Part shown: positions 43,014-54,724 of the stretch, one piece after another
Position numbering within the stretch: position 1 is the first letter of the stretch
How the letters are laid out: each line of letters opens with the position of its first letter
Source: Morella rubra
Taxonomy: Eukaryota; Streptophyta; Magnoliopsida; Fagales; Myricaceae
Assembly (NCBI GenBank): GCA_003952965.2
Contig: CM025851.1
Coordinates: forward strand, 3,559,307 to 3,623,306
Direction: 5' to 3'
DNA: 64,000 nucleotides
Position numbers and translations under genes: made by a program
The notes under the pieces: model-generated
Database searches by the model: none
What the model was told of the DNA's origin: nothing
Seen by the model: only the letters and a program-made list of their open reading frames with translations

Positions 43014-46000
43014 TCAGAGTATCCAGCATCTGCAGCCTTTCGACTCTTGTGGACCTTCAAACCATCGATCCCAAAATGGAATTATTGGGCCATTAGTCCT
43101 GGCAAACCAGAAGAAATATGATTTCGCATAAAAAGGTCTAAAGTTGTTTTTGGGAAAATTTGGAAGCAATGAAAACATATGGTTGGCAAAGAAGAATTAC
43201 ACTGGAAGCAAAGGATCAGGCTTTGTTTCCACATTGCTAAGCATTCTGGCATAGGCATTATAAACTTCAGCTTGTGAATCGATAACAGTAAAAGTAAATG
43301 TTAGATAGAAAGTCAATAAGTACTCTACTGATTTTCCCGTTCTTACTCCTTGGATGCAGCTGAGGCCTTCTCCATCTTTTCAAGCTGTTCCAGCTCCTCC
43401 TGCATGTATAGAAAATCCAGTCATGCAAATGGCCAAAAATATAATCAAAGCAGAATCATCTGTAGCATGCAGCAATTTGGGCCAAAAACCTACACGATAG
43501 CAAGAAGGGAAGTTTTCTTATCAGGGAACACCCCAAAACACTAAACTGTGAGGTCATTCAGAAACAGATGGGTGCCAAACAAAACAGAGTAATCCGCAGC
43601 ATGCAGCAATTCGGACAGAAACCTATAGGATAGCAAGAAGGGAAGTTTTCTTTTTCAGTGAACGCCGTAAAACAATAAACTCTGAGGACGTTCAGAAACA
43701 AAAAGATGCCAAAGAACCACTATCTCAGTAGGCCAGTCCTCCGGGTGAAAACCTATCCAATAACCCACAGAAACTTAATGGGAATAGGCCATCTATACCC
43801 CACATTTGTTTCCTATAACCACATACAAGTCAGATGCTGGGAAAAAAAAAATTTATTGGAAAGCACCAAGAAAATTGAAGGTTAGCCAATATTGGATGCA
43901 CAGACTGTGTAGAGCAACAGAGGCAGCAATAAATGAAGGATGTGAGATGTAATACAAGTACATTGTGTAATGTAAGTACAAGTACATTTTTTCAGTTTGA
44001 AGGTGAATAAGTTCAAAACTGAAACCCAGTATGAGAAAGATCAGGATACACAATATGAAGTTTCTTTCAGAAATACACAATAATTTCTCTCCTTTTTCAT
44101 TTTCCATTCTTTCTCTTTAGCACTTTTTCTTTTCTTCTCTTTTTTTTTTCTCTCTCACTTTGTTTTTCACTCTTGGTGTGGCCTTTCTAGCATTCTAATG
44201 TGTAGTTTTTTATTCAATATTCGTAATAACTACAAAATACAAGACTCAAAATTTTTTTTTTTGGAAGTTCATTTTTTTTTTTTTTGGTCTTAATATCCAT
44301 AGGGTTTGGATGTCAATATTGCAGAGTAGTTTCCATACTGAAGAGACTTCTTTATCATAGCTAAGAAATTTTCGAATATGGTTTTTGTAACATCTTCTAA
44401 CCTTCCAATCAACTCCCATATAATTTATGTAGCCATCCTTCACCTGTTTCTAAAGCAACATGACAGATACATAATTCGTTCCCTAGATTGAGTTACTCAC
44501 CCTGTCTCTTTCCCAAGTGGCCAACCCTGTTGGTGCAAGTCTGAGTTGCACAGCTTCAACTCTGTTAAGCCTCATGGCTCGCACCAAGGCAGAGGATATA
44601 GGCCACATGTCTATTCGAAGGTGTGTCTCCATGGAGCTTCCCATGAGCTCAATCCTAGTTGATGGCAATTCTATTCAAAGAAACGGAAGGAATTGATGAC
44701 ATCAGTAGATTGGCTAATTCCACTGATTTATGACCCAACTTAATTAAAAGGCAAATAGACTAGTTTCCAGCTTGCATACTTGGGCAACCTGGCAATGAGT
44801 ATAGCTCGACAGAAAAGAGACAACCAAAGTGACACAACTTTGATCTCTTTCAAAGGAACAAAAAGGAAGTGTAGTGGGAGTTGAAGCAATAGCTCATTAT
44901 GAGAAATGTAACAAATTAACTCACCTTGTTTAGATGCAAATGTTTTCTTTTAGATTACTCTTTCTACAACTTCTAAGGTGTTCTGAGCATATACTTCAGG
45001 CTCATTTCGAGGTTGTACGCAAATGCTAGCAGAAACTGCTCAAAAAGTTTCCAGACATATTGCTTAACTAAGAAACTACAGTTCCATAAGTATATACCCA
45101 TATGAACTGGTGATAAAGCCCATTGAAGCCTTGTGCACTGCACTAAAAACCTGCTTCAAGCGGCCACTCATCCAATTCCCATAGCCAAGTTGTTCTATAC
45201 GCTTCCTTCCAGTTAATAACCTTTAATAAATTCTCGAAATTGTGAAGAACTCATGGGAAACTGTAACTTACCCTATCTGAGGCTGAGTGTCTGTGGTATC
45301 TAGTTTCCATCGCCAAGATGCTCAAGCTCCTTCAGTCCAATTATGTTCATACTTAAATCTACCCTTTCTGAACCTATAGGTGACTTCTTGTGGAAGGAAA
45401 CAAAAAAAAGCCCTCCTTATGGCTCCATCTTGTAGGTGTACTAACCAGAAAATGAAGAATTGTCCTGCTCCTCATTCAATTGTACATATGGTCCAATCAG
45501 TTCAAAATTTTCGAAAACCACAATCATGTTTATTTGCCTAAGGAACATGGAATACAAACAGCTTGATGAGACAATGAAATACACCCATACATCCATTATC
45601 CCATAGCTCTACTATCATGTCTAGTGCACTTGGAATTAAAGTTCTTTACTTTGCATAACTATAAGCAAACGTCACCTCTCTTTACAAGATTGCCAACTGT
45701 TCAATTATTCAAAAAAAGACATAACTAATTGGCCGACCCCAATTATGACAGAATTTTCTGAGTTTGCAGAAGGATATGGTTACCACTTTTGTAAGAAAGA
45801 TCATCCGCACCCCATCGTATAATGCACAATTGGCAATGACAATGATATCATGTCAACTGGAATACCATAAAACGTTCGCATTAAACTTCACGTGTCATCA
45901 GGAACCCTAATTCAGCAAACGGGATGACAAGTAGCAAGCTTTAAACATGACCCATTTGCGGCTAGTATTCAAACCTCTGCTAAATTAAACATGATCCTAC

Positions 46001-46416
46001 CAACCAGATTCTTAAATCAAAGTTCTAAAAAAAAAAAGAATCCACGATGAAATTTGAAACTACCAATCAAGTTGGTGATTTTACAGAGAACAAGGGAATA
46101 CAAAATTGCATAGGTTACAAGTGCCTCGTTCATAAGCTAACCCAAAAGAACTAAGACAATGATTCAATAGACAACAAAACATTGAATAGCACAACCACAA
46201 GACATCACTAGAATAAACAAAGTCCCGGAAACAAAAACTTTAACAGGAAAAAAAACAAAAAAAAGCACTTACCTCTAGGAATCTAGCTTCCTGCTCGAGC
46301 CGTTTCAGTTCAGCCTGTATCCGATGTTTCCCTCTCGTATCAGTGGCTGTGAAAGACTGAACCCGGCTGGTAATCGGACTCGCAGATTCGGACCTGTCCG
46401 ATTGCATCTCAAGCAT
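43014..46416 (-). CDS. AGG2: Heterotrimeric G-protein gamma subunit, AGG2-type
   Basis: A type-A plant G-gamma subunit. It pairs with G-beta through a coiled coil and anchors the dimer to the plasma membrane through a C-terminal lipid. Four exons on the minus strand, 46416-46273, 43399-43347, 43245-43201 and 43098-43014, join in frame. The second and third are only 53 and 45 nt, which is why open frames alone miss the gene. The product is 108 residues from MLEMQSD, or 105 from the second ATG at 46407 (MQSDRSE); the sequence does not decide. The coiled coil reads GKHRIQAELKRLEQEARFLE then EELEQLEKMEKASAASKE; next come ETKPDPLLPV and TNGPIIPFWDRWFEGPQ; the end CRCWIL carries a CaaX box (CWIL) for prenylation. 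The 2.9-kb first intron holds a short tandem repeat. Confidence 0.92.
43455..43720. repeat. Two-copy tandem repeat in G-gamma intron 1
   Basis: Two imperfect direct copies with a period of about 134 bp share AGCATGCAGCAAT (43464 and 43598), GATAGCAAGAAGGGAAGTTT and a TTCAGAAACA block. It is intronic, non-coding and diverged, so it is an old duplication. Confidence 0.75.
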
Positions 46417-48085
46417 ACAACTACCACTAAAGGAATACAAAAGCCCTAGCTTTACGAACAACCCACCAACCAAAACCAACCAAGAAATGAAGTGATTCAC
46501 CAAAAAGACCCCATTAGACAGGAAAACAAGTACGACCCAGGAATCTTCATGGATCCCACAATCAGCTCCTTCATTAAAGCGACAAAGCCCTTTCGCAAAG
46601 ACGGTGATCTATGACTGAAAAGATTAAAGAGAGAGAGACAGACAGGTTGGGGTCAGTATTTGGCTGTTTTAGCTCAACTTTTCAAGGAAACGAGAAGGGA
46701 AAAAGAAAACTTTCTCGATGTTGGTGGTGCTGTTGGGTAGTGTTTTGTGTGAAAGCCGGTTATCTTTTGCAATTCTCATAGTCTGTGTCTGTTTTGTCTC
46801 TCCATGACTCGATGGGTATCTCTGGTCTCAGACGCTTTGTGCAACTCCACGCGATGTTCCCTGTAAGAGTGACTTCGACAGTGGACAGAGTGCCAAACTT
46901 AGTTACTTTAATTAATGAGAATAATTAGCTCAGAAGAATAAATATTAAGCAAAAGTTTTGGACCTTTGTTGCACGAACATTATATGTTACCCAAAATTCT
47001 CTGTAAAATAAATAGCTAATTAATAGTTAGTCAGATTTAAATTCTGAAAACTATAAATATGAACAAATCCATATGATGCGATGTGAAGATACAAAATTCA
47101 ACACCGCAGAATCTCGGAAATAAGATACAATAATTCAACTACTTGTTATTTTTGCTTAAATATGAAGACAAGTCCACTATTAAATTTATGGTGGTTGAGC
47201 ATTTATTTTATTGGCTTTCCATCTTGGTACATTAACTAAGTTCCTCCATATGGGATTGCTTGATAAAAATATAGACTTGAACTTTTTTTCGTTCTCTGCC
47301 AAATTCACGACTAAAGTTGCACCTCTGATGGTTGAACAGTAAAGAACGAGACAATATAGTCCGAATCAAAAGTTCTCTAGATAAGAGAAAGAGAAAATTT
47401 GGTTTTATCTCAAACTATGGAAAAAACCGAGGTATAAATGAATTAGTCCGAGATAATATCATAATTCAATTATAGGTAATCTCTATTAATTGATAGAGTC
47501 CAATTAGACTCTATGTAGTAATAATTTCTTATGACTTACTTGATACGTGTGGTAAGAGAATATCGCAAGTATTTAAAATATATTATGGAGATAAATTCAG
47601 TTACTGTAAACAAATTGTGTCATATCTATCAAAAGTTTTTTTTTTTTTTTTTATAAACCATATCTATCAAAAGTTCAATGCGAGTATATGGATTTGCGCA
47701 TAAATTATGTCATATATCAACTCAATGCCAGTATGATGGATTAACGGAAAAAAAATACAATATCTTTGAATTTTTTTCACAGATTGTAACTAATATTTGG
47801 ACAAAAGAAAAGTTTATAAAACTGTTGAATATGAGACTTTTGTTTCTTTTGGATCCCGTGGTTTAGCATAATCTTGTTGGCAACAGTGTTTTAGCATTTG
47901 TTGAAAAATAAAAAGCATTCTATATAGAGCGTGTTAGGCACCGGACGAATAAGCGACTCGGGGTAGCGGCAGCGGCGCCACTTTGCTCGACACATGGAAG
48001 TCCACTACAGAAGTGGCACGTGGTTGTGTTTTACACGCGATAAAAATACACGTGCGCGTGCTGGTGCGGGTGCTGGGTTTATGTT
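46417..48085. other. Intergenic, G-gamma promoter and AT-rich spacer
   Basis: The first several hundred bases should contain the G-gamma promoter and leader, including a GA-rich tract near 46625. From about 46900 to 48085 the sequence is very AT-rich with a long T-run (47637-47652) and no supported gene. Confidence 0.5.
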
Positions 48086-48840
48086 CTTTTTGGCTTTGTT
48101 TGTCTGTGGGTCTACACAGATTTTCGTTTGGAAAGTGAAAATTTTAAGAATGAGAGATTTGCCAAAACATCTTTTCCAGTTTTCATGTCTGCCTTCCATT
48201 GTTCTATAGCTGTCTCCGTAAACAGATCTACTTGTTTGCAAATAGATGAAGCTTTATGCTTTCAAATAGAGTAAAAAACAGAAATATTTTTTATTTCCAT
48301 TAAAATATTAATTAACATTCCCTAATACATGAAAATAATAATACTCTTTTTTTCTTAAACTGGTTCATTTCCTCAATTAGCTAATAATGTAATAATATGT
48401 TATTAAGTGTTATGACCGTATATAGTAAAACATTATTATAAAGAGTCAAAAGACATGAATAATGAGAGAATTGTGTATATTCCATGCTTTACAAAATAAA
48501 ACAAAATTAAAGGCAGATGGAGAAGTAAAATCTGAGTAGCAATAAAGGGACAATTCTAATGTACTAGTAACCAGAGTGATAAGAGGGACAGAAGTAACAG
48601 AGTGCTGCGTTTTGTACGTCAGTTTCATGGACGCGTGTTCAACTGGGGTTAATGTACTGAGACTTGAACAAATGACATACGGGTGTCGCGCGTTCAGGCT
48701 GCGACCCATGTCCACGTGTCCAAACTCCATGCATGTCCTCAGTCTTTCCAAGCTTTGATTGATCCCTGCTACATATATTTACTGACAAGCTTGTTAAGGA
48801 CCTTTGAAATCCCACAGAGCAAAAATGTCCGCTACATTCT
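48086..48840 (+). repeat. Promoter duplication, copy A (755 bp)
   Basis: A direct tandem copy of 48841-49616. By eye the two are identical apart from one indel: after ACTGAGACTTGA copy A has 5 bases and copy B has 26 before TGACATACGG. Copy A ends 16 bases into the reading frame of the proline-rich ORF, so the unit carries that ORF's upstream region and first codons. Near-identity means either a very recent duplication or two haplotypes joined in the assembly. Confidence 0.93.
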
Positions 48841-48893
48841 CTTTTTGGCTTTGTTTGTCTGTGGGTCTACACAGATTTTCGTTTGGAAAGTGA
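48825..48893 (+). pseudogene. Truncated 5' end of the proline-rich ORF
   Basis: The start codon and first codons (MSATFS) are the same as in the intact ORF at 49601. At the duplication junction the frame runs into the start of copy B and stops after 22 codons. If copy A's promoter is active, its transcript would begin with this dead-end reading frame. Confidence 0.7.
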
Positions 48894-49616
48894 AAATTTT
48901 AAGAATGAGAGATTTGCCAAAACATCTTTTCCAGTTTTCATGTCTGCCTTCCATTGTTCTATAGCTGTCTCCGTAAACAGATCTACTTGTTTGCAAATAG
49001 ATGAAGCTTTATGCTTTCAAATAGAGTAAAAAACAGAAATATTTTTTATTTCCATTAAAATATTAATTAACATTCCCTAATACATGAAAATAATAATACT
49101 CTTTTTTTCTTAAACTGGTTCATTTCCTCAATTAGCTAATAATGTAATAATATGTTATTAAGTGTTATGACCGTATATAGTAAAACATTATTATAAAGAG
49201 TCAAAAGACATGAATAATGAGAGAATTGTGTATATTCCATGCTTTACAAAATAAAACAAAATTAAAGGCAGATGGAGAAGTAAAATCTGAGTAGCAATAA
49301 AGGGACAATTCTAATGTACTAGTAACCAGAGTGATAAGAGGGACAGAAGTAACAGAGTGCTGCGTTTTGTACGTCAGTTTCATGGACGCGTGTTCAACTG
49401 GGGTTAATGTACTGAGACTTGAGTTTCGTACATTGTCGTACTCGTGCATGACATACGGGTGTCGCGCGTTCAGGCTGCGACCCATGTCCACGTGTCCAAA
49501 CTCCATGCATGTCCTCAGTCTTTCCAAGCTTTGATTGATCCCTGCTACATATATTTACTGACAAGCTTGTTAAGGACCTTTGAAATCCCACAGAGCAAAA
49601 ATGTCCGCTACATTCT
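48841..49616 (+). repeat. Promoter duplication, copy B (776 bp)
   Basis: The second copy directly abuts the first and continues without a break into the intact proline-rich ORF. The extra 21 bases near 49420-49447 include GTACATTGTCGTAC, a short inverted repeat. A possible TATA-like CATATATTTAC lies about 50 bp before the ATG at 49601 and is also present in copy A. Confidence 0.93.
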
Positions 49617-50239
49617 CTGTAATTTCATCGAACCTAATGAAAAGGACCATCCCGTTTTGTTCTTTCAACTCGGTGAGACTGAGATCAAAAGCTCCGCCAT
49701 CGTTGCTTTCCTACCGCCCAATATGTCCCAAAAGAAAGCCTGTGTCCGTGTGCCTCTCCGCTCGGTTGCTTGCCGATGACCCTGGCAGGAGCACCCCGGA
49801 GTTCCCCAAGGTGCCAAATCATCAACCCAGCGTCCCACCGGAAGTGCCACAAATTCCTACTGCTCCAGAGATTTACCCTGGAAACACGCCATCTGAAGTG
49901 AGAACTAATCCCCCGCCGTATGCTCCTCAGGGGCCAAAGCCGGGACCGGAATTCCCCAGGCCACCAGTACAGCCTCATCCGGAACTCCCGAAGCCTACCA
50001 TACCGCCGCGTCCCGACCCTGATATCCCGCTTCCGAAACCGGACGTAGTGCCTCCATATCCACCGGATTACGTGCCACCGAACCCACCTGGACCAGATAT
50101 CGTACCTCCGCCACTACCAACGCCGCCGCCGAATATTAGTCCACCCACTTGGCCGCCATTTGTTTTGGAGGGGGCGCTCGACCGGGGAGTGAGTTTCTGG
50201 TGTCTCGGATTTGACCGTAATTATAGGATCAGCAAATGA
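49601..50239 (+). CDS. Proline-rich protein of unknown function, possibly plastid-targeted
   Basis: An intronless frame of 212 residues from the first ATG. The N-terminal 55 or so residues are rich in Ser, Arg, Lys and Leu and almost lack acidic residues (MSATFSVISSNLMKRT at the start), as in a transit peptide. Residues 60-175 are about one third proline, with irregular repeats such as PEFPK, PELPKP, DIPLPKPD and PPPLPTPPP and no SPPPP extensin or PPVEK motifs. After PPTWPPF the composition changes abruptly to GALDRGVSFWCLGFDRNYRI, which may be read-through past an unseen splice site. I do not recognise a family. The low-complexity frame, promoter duplication and lack of a known domain make this a moderate call. 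Confidence 0.5.
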   Translation: MSATFSVISSNLMKRTIPFCSFNSVRLRSKAPPSLLSYRPICPKRKPVSVCLSARLLADDPGRSTPEFPKVPNHQPSVPPEVPQIPTAPEIYPGNTPSEVRTNPPPYAPQGPKPGPEFPRPPVQPHPELPKPTIPPRPDPDIPLPKPDVVPPYPPDYVPPNPPGPDIVPPPLPTPPPNISPPTWPPFVLEGALDRGVSFWCLGFDRNYRISK

Positions 50240-51140
50240 TGCGTCTAGCTCGTGGAGTTGTAGCCAGTAGGGTGATCACAAGTTCGGCGGCCGCAACTAC
50301 TACTCCGTGGCATCCGAATAATTTGATTTGATTATCTATTTTCTCTATGTTTGATGACTGGAATATCAACGTTTTTGTGTGATTAGAAAAAGAAATCAAA
50401 TCAATAAGTAACGAATTTCATTTGTCAAATTCTTGAACTGGGTTGAAGCCCCTTGCGTCCGACGGGGCTCGGTTAAATTCGCTCTTCCTCTCTGTGGATG
50501 TGAGCGCCGTGACTTCAAACTATACATTTAAGCGAAGCAGAGAACTTGGCCCGATGATAATGTCCATAGGCCGAACCAACGACCTTTTACAAGGGCCTGG
50601 TCTCAACCGGCCTGCCTATAGGTTGGGCCCGTCTGATAGAGAGAACTTATTTATTAGAAAGGGATATCATACCAGCCCAAGATGGCCAACAATTTTTGAC
50701 CCGACCCGAAAACAATTTAGATTTTATTAGCAACAGAGAAAACTCCCTGCTAGTGCTAATATCGTGAATAGGGTAGTTGCCACGTATGACAACCGTCAAA
50801 TCCCCTTTAACGTCTACCTTTTCTGATACTCAGTGACACGCGTCGGAACTCCTTACACTGTCTATCTTCCTCGACCCAATAAACAGATGATAAAAATAAA
50901 TCAGGTACGTCTGTGGCCCAGGTGCCATTATCATCGACGGGCATCCTGACCTTTCCCTCAGTCACACGAAAACCTCTATTTAGTAAAGCCGAGGAAAAAG
51001 AGGGAAAGAAGATTCTCCGAAGCCCGAGTAGTACAGCTCACGACTCCCAGTCCCTTAACTTCACAGTTCACAATGTTCAAAATTCACACTACCATTTCCT
51101 CCGCTTCTCGCGTCCTCACATTTCCTTACCTCGAGCAAAA
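50240..51140 (+). promoter_or_regulatory. Intergenic and LESV leader with an overlapping upstream ATG
   Basis: No separate gene is supported in this 0.9-kb interval. Near the LESV start, an ATG at 51073 in another frame opens a 67-codon ORF to 51276, running across the LESV ATG at 51141. The LESV ATG has the stronger context (AAAATGG). An in-frame opening from a GTG at 50913 is not a start. Confidence 0.45.
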
Positions 51141-54100
51141 ATGGCGTCCCATACCGGAGCCACCCCAGGCGCTGCGCACCTCTTTCCGTGCAAACAGGAG
51201 CTCAGACACCCACCCGTTCAAGTGCTGGCAGTGGGGAAAGCAATACTGGCAGCGAGAACAAGGACTAGGAGCATAGGACGGTTGAGAGCGAGGGTTTCAG
51301 ATGGCGGGGACTCGTACTTGGACATGTGGAAGAATGCTGTGGATAGAGAGAGGAAGGAGATCGAGTTCCAGAAGATCGCCGAGAACACCTCTGAGATTAA
51401 TGACGAGAGCGTGGAGGGGTTGGAGAAGAAAAGCGAGGAGTTCCAGAAGATTCTGGAAGTCCCTAGAGAGGAGCGGGACCGGGTCCAGCGAATGCAGGTG
51501 GTCGATCGGGCCGCAGCCGCCATCGCCGCGGCGCGTGCAATTCTTGTCGATAACGGGTCGAGGCCGAAGGCCGCGGGTTCGGGCGAATCCGGGTCGTTGG
51601 GGGCCGGAGATTCGAAGAGTACTGATGAAGAAGGTAATTGGGCAATCCACATTCAATTTCATTTTTTCATTCTTTTACTCTTGTTTCTACTTCAAATGTT
51701 TGGGGTCCGAACTTGGACTGTGAGTACGTATTTCATTTCGGGGTTTTGGAATTGGGGTTTGAACTTGAGGATAGTTAAGGTTTTCGTGTCAGAGTTTCAC
51801 CTACTGGAGTCTGAGTTTATAACACAAGTGAGAGAACCATTCTGGGGGTTGGCTAAGAACTGCAAAAGTGAGTGATTAATTATACCATGGTTGGATGGTT
51901 TCATTTGGAACTCTCGTGCTGTTTATGATCGCAAGCAGGGGCGATTTCCTTCGTGGGCGAATTTTCGTTCTCAGAGTGTGTGTTGTGATTGCAATTGCAA
52001 TTGCGGATACGTTAGAAGCAATGACATTGTGATGAGCCATGACCTCATTTGTGGCACATCTGGGTGCAGCTTTGAAATTGTGTCACCCAATCTATGGCTG
52101 GCCTTCATAGGAGGCAATGTACTTGGCTCTGCCTACTTTAACAATAGAATATTTTCTGAAGAAAACGTTGATGCAGGCTATAGGCCAAGCTGGTCACAAA
52201 CTTAGCTGGTCCCCATCTCTTGGCAATCTTACTTCCCGGTTACTCTTTGTTGCAGACAATTAAACAGACGTGGCATGTTAGTAATCATTATGTGCAACTA
52301 TGTGGCACAATGCTCTTCAGAACCCGAGTCATGAGTTCTTTTTTAATTTAACCAGGTGCCTGGAGTAGGAGCATATCTGTGCCTCGGTCAGATAATTCTG
52401 GAACTGGAATTCCAGGTCCAGATTTTTGGTCGTGGACTCCCCCTTCAAATGGTGTTAATGACGCTCAGGTGGCTGGAAGATCTTCTGTGTATCCAACTTC
52501 AACCGACCCAGTCATTGAGAAAGAATGGTCTGTGGATTCCCTCTCTATTCCATTTGAGAGCAAACTTTATGAAAGCAGCTACAACCTTCCTCTTCCACCC
52601 CTTCAGTCATTGCTTGAGGTCGAAAAAGTGGAAGTTTCGGAGTCCAGTCTGGAAATGCCTTCCTCAAAGGAGGAACATGAACTTGGTGTTCAGTTTTCAG
52701 CACATGCAGCGGAAGCAGCTCATGCTCTTGGTAAGGTGGATGAACCATCATCAGATGGAGTGAATGCTGATGGGTCAAGGTGGTGGAGGGAGACAGGAGT
52801 TGAGCAAAGACCGGATGGTGTGATTTGCAGGTGGACAGTGACCAGAGGTGTTAGTGCTGACCAAGTTGTTGAGTGGCAGGAAAAGTTCTGGGAGGCTGCA
52901 GACGATTTTGGCTGCAAGGAACTTGGATCAGAGAAATCAGGACGTGATTCAACTGGAAATGTTTGGCGTGAATATTGGAGAGAATCAATGTGGCAGGTTT
53001 GTAAGGCTCTCCTCTCAGAAGTCTCTTGGTTTCAATGTATCCCAAGGACATATAGTGTTATCCTTTGCACTTGTATGTCTGATTCATGGTAGCTAGGTGA
53101 TATACTTAAAGTTAGACGGTGGTTCCTGGGGGTCAGCTTTCAAAAAGGGTCTACAGTTTCAGGGACCATGAGAAGCATGCCTAAGGCTAAAATTGAGGCC
53201 CTCTGTATAGTGTGCAGCATCAAAAATTTAGTTTTTGTGTAGATATCCATGTATGTGGTTGATTCTGGGATCAGGCAAGGAGTATCTCTAGGGCGGATCC
53301 CAAGTTTTTGTTGGGATTAAGCTTATGAGTTGAGCCGGTTGAGTAGTCTTGAACTTCCAACCATAGGTTGCATGATATGGGTTGCATCCTTAAAACACTT
53401 TCTTCAACTAATCCCTTTCATTTTGTGCTCCAAATGACGAATCTGTTTTGATGCTTTTGTTTGTACATTTAAACTGTGGCAAAATAGTCAAGAGAGACCT
53501 AATTTGAACTCTTAGTTGTTCAGGATTGTGGCCTTGTTCATCTTGAGAAAACTGCAGACAAGTGGGGAAACAATGGAAAAGGTGATGAGTGGCAAGAGAA
53601 ATGGTGGGAACATTACAACGCCTCTGGCGAAGCGGAGAAATGGGCACACAAGTGGTGTAGCATTGATCCTAACACAGACCTAGAGGCTGGTCATGCCCAT
53701 GTTTGGCATGAAAGGTACGAAACCTCATCTCTAATTGGGTTATAAAGTGTTATAAAGTTTTTGCACTGGTCCTCTCTTCTATCATTCTATGCAACTGTAA
53801 AAAATTACAATAGAGTGAAGAAAAAGTTTCAACTCTTTGAAGATCCTTTTGAGGTTAAAGGAGATTGCATTTGGATGAAACTTGAAAACATCTAGTTGTT
53901 GACCTGTTGTGCATGGGTTTTTCTCTTGTTCTCTCTACAGAGAATTGGATAATCTGCAGGACTTTCAAGTAGATCTGTGAGAATTCACGAAGTATTGGAG
54001 CTTCATTCTCTTGGAGTTGGTTTTCCTGGGGGATTCAAAAGGGTAGTAATTAAATATTTACTAAATAGTGTAGGTTCCGATACCTTTTGTAGAGGTCATG

Positions 54101-54724
54101 GCATGGGGGACAGCTGCCATTACTAGTTTCATCCCTCTTTTGTTGAGATTTTGACTTGCGATCACGGTAGTCAAGTTTCATTTTGTCTTCCCTTCTTGAA
54201 AAATTCTCATATATGGAGTTTATGGTCGCTTGTTGATTCAAAATCTGCCAACATAAGAATGCCTCTCAAGAGATCACAACTACACCTTTTGCCTCTTTCC
54301 AGATAAAATTGTTCCCATGACTCTGTTGAATTTTGGTACAATTAACAGGTGGGGTGAGAAGTACGATGGACATGGAGGCAGCATGAAGTACACTGATAAA
54401 TGGGCTGAACGCTGCGAGGGTGATGGTTGGACTAAGTGGGGTGACAAATGGGATGAAAACTTTGATCTCGATGGGCATGGTGTCAAACAGGGAGAGACTT
54501 GGTGGGAAGGTAAGCATGGAGAGAGGTGGAATCGAACGTGGGGTGAGCACCACAATTGCTCTGGATGGGTTCACAAATATGGGAAGAGCAGCAGTGGAGA
54601 GCATTGGGACACACACGTGCAACAAGATACATGGTATGAAAGATACCCTCACTTTGGATTTTATCACTGTCTTGACAACTCAGTCCAGCTGCGGGAAGTT
54701 CAGAAGCCATCTGAGATGTCATAA
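51141..54724 (+). CDS. LESV: LESV (LIKE EARLY STARVATION), starch-granule structural protein
   Basis: A plastid protein related to ESV1. These bind starch glucans through a tryptophan-rich domain and affect how amylopectin is organised in the granule and how starch is degraded. Four exons (51141-51633, 52356-52996, 53524-53714, 54349-54724) join in frame to 566 residues. After a short basic transit-like N-terminus comes a charged helical region (SYLDMWKNAVDRERKEIEFQ, then RVQRMQVVDRAAAAIAAARA) and a low-complexity linker. From about residue 305 on, aromatic repeats follow: SRWWRETGVE, DKWGNNGKGDEWQEKWWEHY, EKYDGHGGSMKYTDKWAE, DGWTKWGDKWDENFD and GERWNRTWGEHH. The long N-terminal helical region and total length favour LESV (about 578 in Arabidopsis) over ESV1 (about 430). 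The start choice is discussed with the leader. Confidence 0.88.

Noticed and set aside
44483..44668. 61-codon ORF inside G-gamma intron 1
   Set aside because: No recognisable family, and the four-exon G-gamma model needs no further exon here.
50913..51140. 76-codon extension upstream of LESV
   Set aside because: It begins at GTG. It is most likely leader sequence that happens to be open.
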